DNA of 64,000 nt from Mycobacteriales bacterium (GCA_036497565.1 DASXJE010000188.1:38549-102548); one strand, 5' to 3'. Counted from the stretch's first letter, positions 18,829-28,268 are shown. The notes: generated by a model from the letters alone, not told the origin. Translations and numbers: made by a program.

Positions 18829-19431
18829 GTGGCGAGCGTGCTGATCTGCGACGAGCGCCGAGAGGTCCGGGACCGCCTCGCGCGGTTCCTCGCGGCCGTT
18901 CCGGCGTTCGATCCGGTCAACACGGTGGCCAGCGGCGAGGAACTGCTCGAGCGTTACCCGCATGAGCACCCGGACGTCGTCTTCGTGGGCACCCATCGGG
19001 CGATCGACACCGGGATCGTCACTATTCGACGGCTGATGGCCGAGCACCCCCAGGCGGCGGTCCTCGTGTTCGGTGCGGCGGACGACCACGCCAACCTCAC
19101 CGCGGCCATGGCCTCGGGTGCCCGCGGCTTCCTGTGCTGGGACGCCTCCCATCTGGAGGTCTACGCCGCACTGGCTCATGCGCTGGCCCCGAACGGGGAC
19201 TCCGCCCCGGCGGTCGTGCCGTCGGGCAACGGCCGGCCGGCGTTGACGCCGCGGGAGATGCAGGTCCTGCTCGGGATGAGCCAGGGCAAGAGCAACCACG
19301 AGATCGGCGGCGACCTGTTCCTGTCCGAGGACACCGTCAAGACGCATGCCCGTCGGCTGTTCCGCAAACTCGGCGTGCACGACCGCGCGCAGGCTGTCGC
19401 GCAGGGATTTCGTGGCGGATTGGTGCATTGA
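18829..19431 (+). CDS. bldM: BldM-like orphan response regulator with degenerate receiver
   Basis: LuxR-type DNA-binding regulator, 200 residues. The C-terminal helix-turn-helix (about 138-200) contains LTPREMQVLLGMSQGKSNHEIG and LSEDTVKTHARRLFRKLG, nearly identical to what I recall of Streptomyces BldM, which controls sporulation genes next to whiD. The N-terminal receiver is degenerate: the phosphoacceptor position of the DVVFVGTHR strand is Gly54 instead of Asp, and the conserved Lys is Trp104 (FLCWDAS). It should therefore act without phosphorylation. No kinase gene is adjacent. GTG 18829 gives the expected start, without a clear SD. Confidence 0.9.
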   Translation: MASVLICDERREVRDRLARFLAAVPAFDPVNTVASGEELLERYPHEHPDVVFVGTHRAIDTGIVTIRRLMAEHPQAAVLVFGAADDHANLTAAMASGARGFLCWDASHLEVYAALAHALAPNGDSAPAVVPSGNGRPALTPREMQVLLGMSQGKSNHEIGGDLFLSEDTVKTHARRLFRKLGVHDRAQAVAQGFRGGLVH

Positions 19432-19458
19432 CCCTGCCGCTCGAGGCGGTCGGTGCTC

Positions 19459-19464
19459 TACAGT
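19459..19464 (+). promoter_or_regulatory. Candidate -10 box upstream of sigD
   Basis: TACAGT in the bldM-sigD gap. Transcription from here would give sigD a leader of about 110 bases, opening with a possible 29-codon reading frame (19473-19562). No clear -35 box. Confidence 0.35.
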
Positions 19465-19472
19465 TGCCGCCG

Positions 19473-19562
19473 ATGATCGTCGGGACATGCCGACAGCGGC
19501 GTGCGTTCGTCCCGACTCGCGTCGTACCGGCTCTCGGTCCGAGGCCGGCTCGGGTGGTGTAA
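19473..19562 (+). other. Possible short upstream ORF in the sigD leader
   Basis: ATG 19473 opens 29 codons (Arg/Val-rich, beginning MIVGTCRQRR) and stops at TAA 19560-19562, 20 bases before sigD and out of frame with it. The ATG lies eight bases after TACAGT. It may be translated as a leader or be chance; no homologue is known to me. Confidence 0.2.
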
Positions 19563-19582
19563 CAGGGGGACGCGCCGTTCCG

Positions 19583-20164
19583 ATGAGCACTGCGGATGAA
19601 GAAATCGATCTCGGCCCGCTGGCGTGCCGGGCGGCGGAGGGCGATGCGGCCGCGACCGAGGCGCTCCTCGCCCGGGTCCGGCCGCTCATCGTGCGCTACT
19701 GCCGCGCGCGACTCGGCGGCCGCGACGGGGGGCGGGGATCTGCCGACGATGTGGCGCAGGAGGTGTGTCTCGCCGTGCTGACGGCTCTGCCCCGCTACGT
19801 CGACCGCGGCCGGCCCTTCGTCGCGTTCGCCTACGGCATCGCTGCGCACAAGGTCGTCGATGCGCAACGCCTCCACGCCGTGCGCAGCGACCCGTCGGGC
19901 GAGCTGCCGGACACCGCCGACCTCGCTGACGGACCCGAGCAGATTGCCGTCTCCGCCGAACGGACCCACGGCCTGCACCGGTTGCTGGCGATGCTCCCCG
20001 ACATGCAGCGCGAGGTCGTGATCCTGCGGATCGCGGTCGGCATGTCGGCGCGTGAGGTCGCCGACTCCCTCGGAATGTCGGCCGGCGCGGTGCGGGTCGC
20101 CCAGCACCGCGCACTGAGCCGGCTGCGGATGCTCGCGGCCGCCGAGGCCGAGTTGGTCTCGTGA
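19583..20164 (+). CDS. sigD: ECF-type RNA polymerase sigma factor SigD
   Basis: Alternative sigma factor, 193 residues. Region 2 covers about 20-95 (SADDVAQEVCLAVL, RPFVAFAYGIAAHKVVDAQR) and region 4 about 130-185 (LLAMLPDMQREVVILRIAVG, SAREVADSLGMSAGAVRVAQHRAL). Length, the gene downstream and the position between bldM/whiB and guaB match M. tuberculosis sigD as I recall it. ATG 19583 is used; the nearest purine run (GGGGG, 19566-19570) is 12 bases away. It overlaps its predicted anti-sigma factor by GTGA. Confidence 0.93.
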   Translation: MSTADEEIDLGPLACRAAEGDAAATEALLARVRPLIVRYCRARLGGRDGGRGSADDVAQEVCLAVLTALPRYVDRGRPFVAFAYGIAAHKVVDAQRLHAVRSDPSGELPDTADLADGPEQIAVSAERTHGLHRLLAMLPDMQREVVILRIAVGMSAREVADSLGMSAGAVRVAQHRALSRLRMLAAAEAELVS

Positions 20165-21084
20165 CTGTCATCGATCTCGCCGGTGACGGAGTGGGCCGGG
20201 ACGACGAGCTCTGCGACGCGCTCGCCGGCCGGGCCTACGACGGTCTCCCGGACGACGCGGTCGCGACGACGCTCGCCCAGTGGTGTGCCGACGTCGACCG
20301 GGACCATCCGTCGATCGTGCTGCCCACCGCGGAGCTGGCCGCGGCAGCGGCCCGCCGGCACGCGCGGCGGCGTACCGCCCGCGTCGTCGGCGTAGCGGCC
20401 GCGGTCGTCGTGATCTGCCTGGGGGGCCTGAGCCTGGCCCGCCAGCCCCATGCCGCCACGACGCCGAGCAGCCGGCAGGAGGTCGGCACCACCCAGTCCC
20501 AGTCCATGCACGCCCGCGCCCGGGTGTTGCAGTTGCTGCAGGCGGCGCAGCTAGCCATCGCGACACGCCGGTGGACCGACGCGGAAGCCGCCCTCATGCA
20601 GGCCCGGGTCCACCTGACCGGGGTCGGTGTCGCGGACGGCCGCGCGGCGATGTCGACGCAGCTGCTCGGCCTGCGGCAGCAGTTGAGCCGGATGGTGTCC
20701 GTCCGCGCGCCGTCGGGTCCGACGACGTCCGGCCACCCGCACCGGACCGCGGCCCACCATGTCCCGGCGCGTACCCACTCGCTGCTCGCGACCTCCGGCG
20801 GACAATCGGCCGGCGGCCAGACCGACCACCTCGCCGGCGCCGCAGCTCGTCCCACGGCGCAGGCACGACCGGCACCGACGCGATCAACTCCGGAGTCATC
20901 CCGACCACGTCCCGACGCGCCGGTCGAGCGCGCGCCGACCGGGATCAAGCAGCCCGGGATCACGCTTCCCTGGGACTCCGATCGAGGCGTCCGCACCGAC
21001 CGATGGCACATCCGCGCCGAACGGCACGCCCGAGGGTGGGATCGGGCGGACGGCTGGCATCGCGACTGGCACCGCCACCGCTGA
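20161..21084 (+). CDS. rsdA: Anti-sigma-D factor RsdA-like, single-pass membrane protein
   Basis: Predicted membrane anti-sigma factor for the overlapping sigD. The 307-residue product has a cytoplasmic N-terminal part (about 1-70) that includes the acidic GRDDELCDALAGRAYDG segment expected to hold sigma. One transmembrane helix follows (about 73-92, VVGVAAAVVVICLGGLSLA), then a long extracytoplasmic region: a helical segment (about 115-185) and a His/Thr/Pro-rich low-complexity tail. The topology suits release of SigD by regulated proteolysis, as described for RsdA. Identification rests on position and layout; the outer region is poorly conserved. Confidence 0.85.
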   Translation: MTVIDLAGDGVGRDDELCDALAGRAYDGLPDDAVATTLAQWCADVDRDHPSIVLPTAELAAAAARRHARRRTARVVGVAAAVVVICLGGLSLARQPHAATTPSSRQEVGTTQSQSMHARARVLQLLQAAQLAIATRRWTDAEAALMQARVHLTGVGVADGRAAMSTQLLGLRQQLSRMVSVRAPSGPTTSGHPHRTAAHHVPARTHSLLATSGGQSAGGQTDHLAGAAARPTAQARPAPTRSTPESSRPRPDAPVERAPTGIKQPGITLPWDSDRGVRTDRWHIRAERHARGWDRADGWHRDWHRHR

Positions 21085-21101
21085 CCGCGTGCGCAGGTGA
21101 G

Positions 21102-21494
21102 CTAGCGCTGGCCCTCGTCGACCGACGACAGCACGCCGTCGGCGAAGCCACGCGCGTAGTCCCAGGACACGTACAGCGAGGGATCGGGGCAGAAGGCCGG
21201 CTCGTGCACGCGGGTCTGGCCCACGTCGAGCAGATGGCGCAGGTTGGCCCGCATCAGATCCCAGCCGAAGTAATGGGGCTCGCGGCAATCGTCGCAGTCG
21301 ATCACCACGCCGCGTACGCCCCGAGGAACGAGCAGCGCTTCGAAGACCTCGAGATCCTCGAGGTCGGACAGCACGTCCTGTCGTTCGGTCGGCTCCAGCG
21401 GCTCGCTGACCTCGTCGTCGTCGAGCGCGGCGGCCGGGTCGCTCGGGTCTCCGAAGAACGGGTCGAGGGGTCCGTCGTCCGTCACGCCCTCCAC
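21102..21494 (-). CDS. DUF5319 family protein
   Basis: A 130-residue acidic protein found in actinomycetes beside guaB, between sigD/rsdA and guaB (M. tuberculosis Rv3412 by position). The N-terminus is Asp/Glu/Pro-rich. The core contains VVIDCDDCREPHYFGWDLMRANL with a CxxC pair that could bind metal, and PAFCPDPSLYVSWDYARGFADG near the end. It is on the opposite strand to its neighbours and converges with rsdA (17 bases apart). GTG 21494 or 21485 could be the start; neither has a well-spaced SD. Function unknown. Confidence 0.82.
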   Translation of the reverse strand: MEGVTDDGPLDPFFGDPSDPAAALDDDEVSEPLEPTERQDVLSDLEDLEVFEALLVPRGVRGVVIDCDDCREPHYFGWDLMRANLRHLLDVGQTRVHEPAFCPDPSLYVSWDYARGFADGVLSSVDEGQR

Positions 21495-21499
21495 CGTAG

Positions 21500-23101
<1,602 letters not shown>

Positions 23102-23141
23102 GACCGCCCGGGAGCAGCGACCCCGTAGAGAGGTTTGAGTC

Positions 23142-24278
23142 GTGCGTGACACCGTCGAGATCGGGCAGGGAAAGACGGCCCGGCGCGGGTATGACCTGGA
23201 CGAGATCGCGATCGTGCCGACCCGGCGTACCCGCGGGTCGCAGGACGTGTCGATCGGCTGGCAGATCGACGCCTTCCCGTTCTCGTTGCCGTTGGTGGCG
23301 CATCCCTCCGACGCGACCATGAGCCCCCGCACCGTCGCCGAGGTCGGCCGGCTCGGCGGGCTCGGTGTCCTCAACGGTGAGGGGCTGTGGGCTCGGCACG
23401 AGGACCCGACGTCGATGCTCCGCTCGGTCTGGCCCAAGGACGGCGAGGCGATGGACGCGCGCGCGGTCACCCGTCGCCTGCAGGCCTCCTACGTCGACCC
23501 GATCCGGCCTGACCTGCTCGCCGACCGGGTCGAGGAGCTACGCCGGTCGGGGAGTACGACGGCGGTGCGTCTCTCGCCGCAGCACACGATGGAGCTGGCT
23601 CCGGTGCTGCTCGACGGCGGGATCGACATGCTGGTCATTCAGGGCACCATCGTCTCCGCCGAGCACGTCTCCGAGCACACCGCGCCGCTGAACCTCAAGG
23701 AGTTCATCGCCGACCTCGACGTCCCGGTGATCGTCGGGGGATGCGCGACCTACCAGACCGCCCTGCACCTGATGCGCACCGGCGCCGCCGGCGTGATCGT
23801 CGGGATGGGGGCCGACGGCTTCGCCACCTCCGACGACGTACTCGGCATCCGGGTGCCGATGGCGAGCGCCATCGCCGACGCCGCCGCGGCGCGGCGGGAC
23901 TACCTCGACGAGACCGGTGGCCGCTACGTCCACGTCATCGCCGACGGCGGGATCGAGTGCAGCGGCGCCATCGCGAAGGCCATCGCCTGCGGTGCCGACG
24001 CGGTGATGCTGGGCAGCCCGCTGGCGGCGGCCGAGGAGGCACCGGCGGCAGGGGCCTGGTGGCACACCGCCGCCGCCCACCCGAAGCTTCCCCGCGGCCT
24101 GGTCGCGCCGCCCCGCGAGCCGGTGGGCCCGCTGCAGACCCTGCTCAACGGGCCCTCGGACGACCCGACCGGCGAGGCCAACCTCTTCGGCGGCCTGCGC
24201 CGCTCGATGGCCAAGACCGGATTCTCCGACCTCAAGGAGTTCCAGCGGGTCGAGCTCACGCTCGGCACGCCCGCCTGA
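23142..24278 (+). CDS. guaB3: GuaB3 family IMP dehydrogenase-related protein
   Basis: A 378-residue IMPDH/GMPR-fold protein without CBS domains. It keeps the barrel motifs IVGGCATYQTALHLMRTGAAGVIVG, here split as VIVGGCATYQ and LMRTGAAGVIVG, and VIADGGIECSGAIAKAIACG. The segment where IMPDH has PGSICTTR reads MGADGFATSDD, so the catalytic cysteine is missing. Cyanobacterial GuaB3 has been reported as a GMP reductase; whether this actinobacterial form has that activity is not shown. The GTG start has AGAGAGG at 23127-23133. Its pairing with guaB is conserved in actinomycetes. Confidence 0.92.
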   Translation: MRDTVEIGQGKTARRGYDLDEIAIVPTRRTRGSQDVSIGWQIDAFPFSLPLVAHPSDATMSPRTVAEVGRLGGLGVLNGEGLWARHEDPTSMLRSVWPKDGEAMDARAVTRRLQASYVDPIRPDLLADRVEELRRSGSTTAVRLSPQHTMELAPVLLDGGIDMLVIQGTIVSAEHVSEHTAPLNLKEFIADLDVPVIVGGCATYQTALHLMRTGAAGVIVGMGADGFATSDDVLGIRVPMASAIADAAAARRDYLDETGGRYVHVIADGGIECSGAIAKAIACGADAVMLGSPLAAAEEAPAAGAWWHTAAAHPKLPRGLVAPPREPVGPLQTLLNGPSDDPTGEANLFGGLRRSMAKTGFSDLKEFQRVELTLGTPA

Positions 24279-24300
24279 CGCCTGCCGCTCCCCACCAGCG

Positions 24301-24375
24301 GTGCCCTTGCTGCGCGCAGCTGTCCCCTTGCTGCGCGCAGCTGTCCCCTTGCTCCGCCCAGCGAAGCAAGGGCAC
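24301..24375. terminator. Tandem repeat ending in a hairpin; probable guaB3 terminator
   Basis: Two 21-bp units (CCCTTGCTGCGCGCAGCTGTC) each contain the 12-bp palindrome GCTGCGCGCAGC (24309-24320, 24330-24341). A third partial unit forms a hairpin with the closing AGCAAGGG (24346-24353 / 24365-24372, with an inner CGC/GCG pairing). GTGCCCTTGCT at 24301-24311 is also complementary to AGCAAGGGCAC at 24365-24375, so alternative folds exist. No T tract follows. It lies 23 bases after guaB3. Confidence 0.65.
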
Positions 24376-24451
24376 AGGGCGGCGTCGAGGTGTCTACGGC
24401 CGCCGGCGGCCAATCCGGCGACGGCCCGCGCATCACCTGATAGACACTGGT

Positions 24452-24465
24452 TTACTGGCCAGTAA
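24452..24465. promoter_or_regulatory. Perfect 14-bp palindrome, TetR-type operator candidate
   Basis: TTACTGGCCAGTAA lies 18-31 bases before the acyl-CoA dehydrogenase start and just upstream of its ribosome-binding site, the position of a repressor operator. Short perfect palindromes of this kind are typical TetR-family sites controlling fatty-acid genes. No regulator gene is adjacent, so the factor would be encoded elsewhere. Confidence 0.6.
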
Positions 24466-24482
24466 CTAGAAGGGTGGGTGGC

Positions 24483-26417
24483 ATGACGGAGACGCCGCAG
24501 GTGAGCGAACGACAGGCCCGCACGCTCGCCGAAGAGTCCCGGGACACCGAGTGGCGCAAGCCCAGCTTCGGCAAGGAACTGTTCCTCGGCCGGTTCCGTC
24601 CCGATCTCATCCACCCGCATCCCCGGCCGCGAGCGGACGACGTCGAGCGCGGCGAGGCGTTCCTCGCTCGGCTGGAGGCGTTCTGCCGCACCGAGGTCGA
24701 CCCGCGGGAGATCGAGCGCACCGCGAAGGTCCCCGACCGGGTCGTGAAGGGCCTGGCCGACCTCGGCGCTCTCGGCATGAAGATCGACGTCGAGTACGGC
24801 GGCCTCGGGCTCTCCCAGCTCTACTACAACCGGGCGCTGGCGATGGTGGGCCAGGCGCACGCCGCGCTCGCCACCCTGCTCTCGGCGCACCAGTCGATCG
24901 GCCTGCCGCAGCCGCTGAAGTTCGCCGGCACCGAGGAACAGCGGCGCACCTACCTGCCGCGCTGCGCGAAGGACGAGATCAGCGCGTTCCTGCTCACCGA
25001 GCCCGACGTGGGCAGCGACCCGGCCCGCATGCATTCCACCGCCGTACCGACCGAGGACGGCAGCGGCTACGTGCTCAACGGCACGAAGCTGTGGACCACC
25101 AACGGCGTAGTCGCGTCGCTGTTGATCGTCATGGCCACCGTGCCCAAGTCGCCCGGGCATCGCGGCGGCATTAGCGCCTTCATCGTCGAGTCGTCGTCGC
25201 CGGGCGTCGAGGTGCTGCACCGCAACGCCTTCATGGGCCTGCGCGGCATCGAGAACGGCGTCACCCGGTTCACCGACGTCCGGATCCCGGCCGAGAACCT
25301 CGTCGGCGAGGAGGGCCGCGGGCTGCGGATCGCGCTCACGACACTCAACACCGGTCGGCTCTCGCTGCCGGCGATCTGCGCGGGTACGGCGAAGTGGTCG
25401 GCGATGGTGGCCCGGGAGTGGGGCGCCGGGCGGATCCAATGGGGACACGCCGTCGGCGAGCACGAAGCGGTCGCGAAGAAGATCGCCTACATCACCAGCA
25501 TGGCCTTCGCCCTCGAGGCCGTCGTCGACATGTCCTCCCTGATGGCCGACGAGGACCGCAACGACATCCGGATCGAGGCTGCTCTCGCCAAGCTGTATTG
25601 CTCCGAGCACGGCTGGCGGCTGGTCGACGACCTGGTGCAGATCCGCGGCGGCCGCGGCTACGAGACGGCCGACTCGCTGGCCGCCCGCGGCGAGCGTCCG
25701 CTCGCCGCGGAACAGGCGCTGCGCGACATGCGGATCAACCGAATCTTCGAGGGCTCCAGCGAGATCATGCGGCTGATCATCGCCCGCGAGGCGGTCGACG
25801 CCCACCTCGCGGTGGCCGGCGACATCATCGATCCCGACAAGGCGCTGTCGGAGAAGGCACGCGGCGCGGCGAAGGCCGGTGGCTTCTACGCGAAGTGGTT
25901 GCCGACCCTGGCGGTCGGGCACGGCGACAACCCCCGGGCGTTCGCCGAGTTCGGTTCGCTCGCCGGCCACCTGCGGTTCGTGGAGCGCTCGTCGCGCAAG
26001 CTCGCCCGCTCCACCTTCTGGGGCATGTCCCGCTGGCAGGGCCGGCTGGAGAAGAAGCAGGGCTTCCTCGGGCGGCTCGTCGACATCGGCGCGGAGCTGT
26101 TCGCAATGAGCGCCGTGGTCTGCCGTGCGCAGATGATGCTCGACGACGATCCCGCCGACCGGTGGAGTCGCCAGGGCCCCGACGGCCCGGACCGCGACTC
26201 CGACGGTCAGCGCGCCGTGGAGCTCGCCGACCTCTTCTGCAAGGGCGCCCGCCGCCGGATCGACGCACTCTTCCACGAACTGTGGGCGAACGACGACGCC
26301 GCCGAGTACGTCGCCGCGCAGCAGGTCATGGCCGGCCGCTACCGCTTCGTCGAGGACGGCCTGCTCGACCTGTCCGACCCCAACCTGCCGCTGATCGCGG
26401 AGGGCGGCGGGGAGTGA
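24483..26417 (+). CDS. Acyl-CoA dehydrogenase, long (VLCAD-like) form
   Basis: FAD-dependent desaturation of acyl-CoA, first step of beta-oxidation. At 644 residues it is far longer than the 380-residue short form. The standard domains occupy about 65-450 (FLLTEPDVGSDPARM, LNGTKLWTTNG, FMGLRGIENG), with the catalytic glutamate in RIFEGSSEIMR. A C-terminal helical extension of about 180 residues resembles the membrane-associating domain of VLCAD-type enzymes. ATG 24483 has AGAAGGG about eight bases upstream. It appears monocistronic, converging with the ABC permease gene, and is preceded by a 14-bp palindrome. Chain-length preference cannot be read from sequence. Confidence 0.92.
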   Translation: MTETPQVSERQARTLAEESRDTEWRKPSFGKELFLGRFRPDLIHPHPRPRADDVERGEAFLARLEAFCRTEVDPREIERTAKVPDRVVKGLADLGALGMKIDVEYGGLGLSQLYYNRALAMVGQAHAALATLLSAHQSIGLPQPLKFAGTEEQRRTYLPRCAKDEISAFLLTEPDVGSDPARMHSTAVPTEDGSGYVLNGTKLWTTNGVVASLLIVMATVPKSPGHRGGISAFIVESSSPGVEVLHRNAFMGLRGIENGVTRFTDVRIPAENLVGEEGRGLRIALTTLNTGRLSLPAICAGTAKWSAMVAREWGAGRIQWGHAVGEHEAVAKKIAYITSMAFALEAVVDMSSLMADEDRNDIRIEAALAKLYCSEHGWRLVDDLVQIRGGRGYETADSLAARGERPLAAEQALRDMRINRIFEGSSEIMRLIIAREAVDAHLAVAGDIIDPDKALSEKARGAAKAGGFYAKWLPTLAVGHGDNPRAFAEFGSLAGHLRFVERSSRKLARSTFWGMSRWQGRLEKKQGFLGRLVDIGAELFAMSAVVCRAQMMLDDDPADRWSRQGPDGPDRDSDGQRAVELADLFCKGARRRIDALFHELWANDDAAEYVAAQQVMAGRYRFVEDGLLDLSDPNLPLIAEGGGE

Positions 26418-26421
26418 CCCG

Positions 26422-27231
26422 CTAGCTCGCCCGGCGGTAGGTCCGCACTGCCAGCGGCGCGAAGATCAGCGCGATGCCGGCCAGCCACGCGATGCTCTTC
26501 CAGAGCTCGGAGGCGACCGGCCCGCCGAGCGCGAACGACCGCATCGTGTCGATGATGACCGTGACCGGCTGGTTGCGGGCGAACGTCTGCAGCCACCCGG
26601 GCATCGAGGCCACCGGCACGAACGCGGAGCTCACGAAGGTCAGCGGGAAGAGCCAGATCATCCCGAAGGCCTGCACCGACTCCTCGTCCTTGATCGCCAG
26701 CCCGATGAAGGCCGAGACGCAGCAGACGGTGACGCCGAAGGCCAGCGCCAGCAGCACCATCCCCACCGCGCCGTCGAGTCCGTTGTGGAACCGGAAGCCG
26801 ACGGCGTAGGCGATCCCGACGAGGATCAGGATCGTGATGAGCATCCGGACCGTGTCGGCGATCAGCCGGCCGGCGAGGACGGCCGAGCGGGACATCGGCA
26901 TCGACCGGAGCCGGTCGATGACCCCCTTGCGCATCTCGATCGCCAGCGAGATCGCCGTCCCCATCGACGCGAAGCCGGCGGTCTGCGCGATGATCCCGGG
27001 GATCATGTAGTCGACGTAGCTACCGCCTGCGACCGGGATCGCGCCGCCGAAGACGTAGCGGAACAGCAGGACGAAGATCACCGGTTGGACGACGGTGAAG
27101 ACGATGTAGGCCGGCACCCGGATCCACACCAGCAGGTTGCGCTGGGCCATGGTGAGCGAGTCGCTCACCGCCCATCTGGCCTGCTGGATCGGCCCGGGGG
27201 CCGACGGGGCCAGAATCGTGGTCGCAGCCAT
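26422..27231 (-). CDS. ABC-2 type exporter permease (DrrB-like)
   Basis: Membrane subunit of an ABC exporter, 269 residues with about six transmembrane helices and the ABC-2 signature region ending in RTYRRAS. The motifs YVDYMIPGIIAQTAGF, IEMRKGVIDRLRSMPMSR and FVSSAFVPVASMPGWLQ are typical of daunorubicin-resistance (DrrB) type permeases. It starts five bases after the ATPase stop and uses GGAGAA within that gene as its ribosome-binding site, so the two are one operon. The substrate is unknown; hydrophobic drugs or lipids are usual. Confidence 0.92.
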   Translation of the reverse strand: MAATTILAPSAPGPIQQARWAVSDSLTMAQRNLLVWIRVPAYIVFTVVQPVIFVLLFRYVFGGAIPVAGGSYVDYMIPGIIAQTAGFASMGTAISLAIEMRKGVIDRLRSMPMSRSAVLAGRLIADTVRMLITILILVGIAYAVGFRFHNGLDGAVGMVLLALAFGVTVCCVSAFIGLAIKDEESVQAFGMIWLFPLTFVSSAFVPVASMPGWLQTFARNQPVTVIIDTMRSFALGGPVASELWKSIAWLAGIALIFAPLAVRTYRRAS

Positions 27232-27236
27232 CAGGA

Positions 27237-28268
27237 TCAGTTCTCCGTTCCGGTGGAGACCGGACGGGAATGACGGCCCCGTCGGGTCGGTTCGGTGGTG
27301 CCGTCCTCCTCGGCCGCGTGGCCGGTGAGGGCGAGGAAGACGTCGTCGAGCGAGGGCCGGCGAAGCGCCAGCCCGTCGGGCTCCACGCCCGCGGCGTCGA
27401 GCCGGCGGACGGCCTCGATGAGGGTCCGGGAGCCGAGCGCGCCGGCGGGGATCGTCACGGCGCCGCGCTCCTCGTCGACCTGGGGCTCACCGGCGCCGAG
27501 GCCGGCCACGACCTGTACGGCGGTGGCCACCTGCGCGCGGTCAGGCACCTCGAACTCGAGGACGTCGCCGCCGACCCGGTCCTTGAGCTGGTCGGCCGTG
27601 CCGCCGGCGATGACCAGCCCGTGGTCGATCACCACGATCTCGTCGGCGAGCTGGTCGGCCTCGTCGAGGTACTGCGTGGTCAGCAGCAGCGTGGTGCCGT
27701 CGTTGACCAGCGCACGGATGATGTCCCACATCCCGATCCGGCTGCGCGGGTCGAGGCCCGTGGTCGGCTCGTCGAGGAAGAGCACGGCCGGGCGCGCGAC
27801 CAGGCTGGCGGCGAGGTCGAGCCGGCGCTGCATGCCGCCGGAGTAGGTCTTGGCGTTGCGGTCGGCGGCGTCGGACAGGTCGAAGCGGTCGAGCAGCTCC
27901 GCGGCGCGACGCCGCGACTCGCTCCGGCCCAAGTGGCTCAGCCGCCCGATGATCTCCAGGTTTTCCCGGCCGGTGAGCTCCTCGACGATCGCCGCCGACT
28001 GGCCGGCGAGGCCGATCGAGCGACGGACCGCCGCCGGGTCACGGACGACGTCCTGACCCTCGATCAACACCTTTCCGGCGTCCGGCGTGAGCAGGGTGGT
28101 GAGGATGCGGACTGCGGTCGTCTTGCCGGCGCCGTTGGGCCCGAGGACGCCGAGCACCGTGCCGCGGGGCACGGCGAAGTCGATGCCCCGCAGCGCCTCG
28201 ACGGACCCGAACGACTTCCGCATCCCCTCGACGAAGATGGCGGGACTGTTGTCCGCTGGCTGGGCCAT
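27237..28268 (-). CDS. ABC exporter ATP-binding protein (DrrA-like)
   Basis: ATPase partner of the permease, 343 residues. Walker A GPNGAGKTT at 43-51, signature YSGGMQRRLDLA, Walker B AVLFLDEPTTG and the H-loop region LLLTTQYLDEAD are intact. The C-terminal 100 residues match the regulatory extension of DrrA proteins (LRRPSLDDVFLALTGH). ATG 28268 follows GAGGAG. The 229-base gap to guaA contains an inverted repeat CCGACA-N7-TGTCGG (28346-28364), which might be an operator for this operon. Confidence 0.93.
   Translation of the reverse strand: MAQPADNSPAIFVEGMRKSFGSVEALRGIDFAVPRGTVLGVLGPNGAGKTTAVRILTTLLTPDAGKVLIEGQDVVRDPAAVRRSIGLAGQSAAIVEELTGRENLEIIGRLSHLGRSESRRRAAELLDRFDLSDAADRNAKTYSGGMQRRLDLAASLVARPAVLFLDEPTTGLDPRSRIGMWDIIRALVNDGTTLLLTTQYLDEADQLADEIVVIDHGLVIAGGTADQLKDRVGGDVLEFEVPDRAQVATAVQVVAGLGAGEPQVDEERGAVTIPAGALGSRTLIEAVRRLDAAGVEPDGLALRRPSLDDVFLALTGHAAEEDGTTEPTRRGRHSRPVSTGTEN

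Noticed and set aside
23538..26276. Other long antisense frames (over guaB3/acyl-CoA dehydrogenase, sucCD and the gal operon)
   Set aside because: Same cause: low-complexity composition, no conserved motif, and complete overlap with convincing genes.
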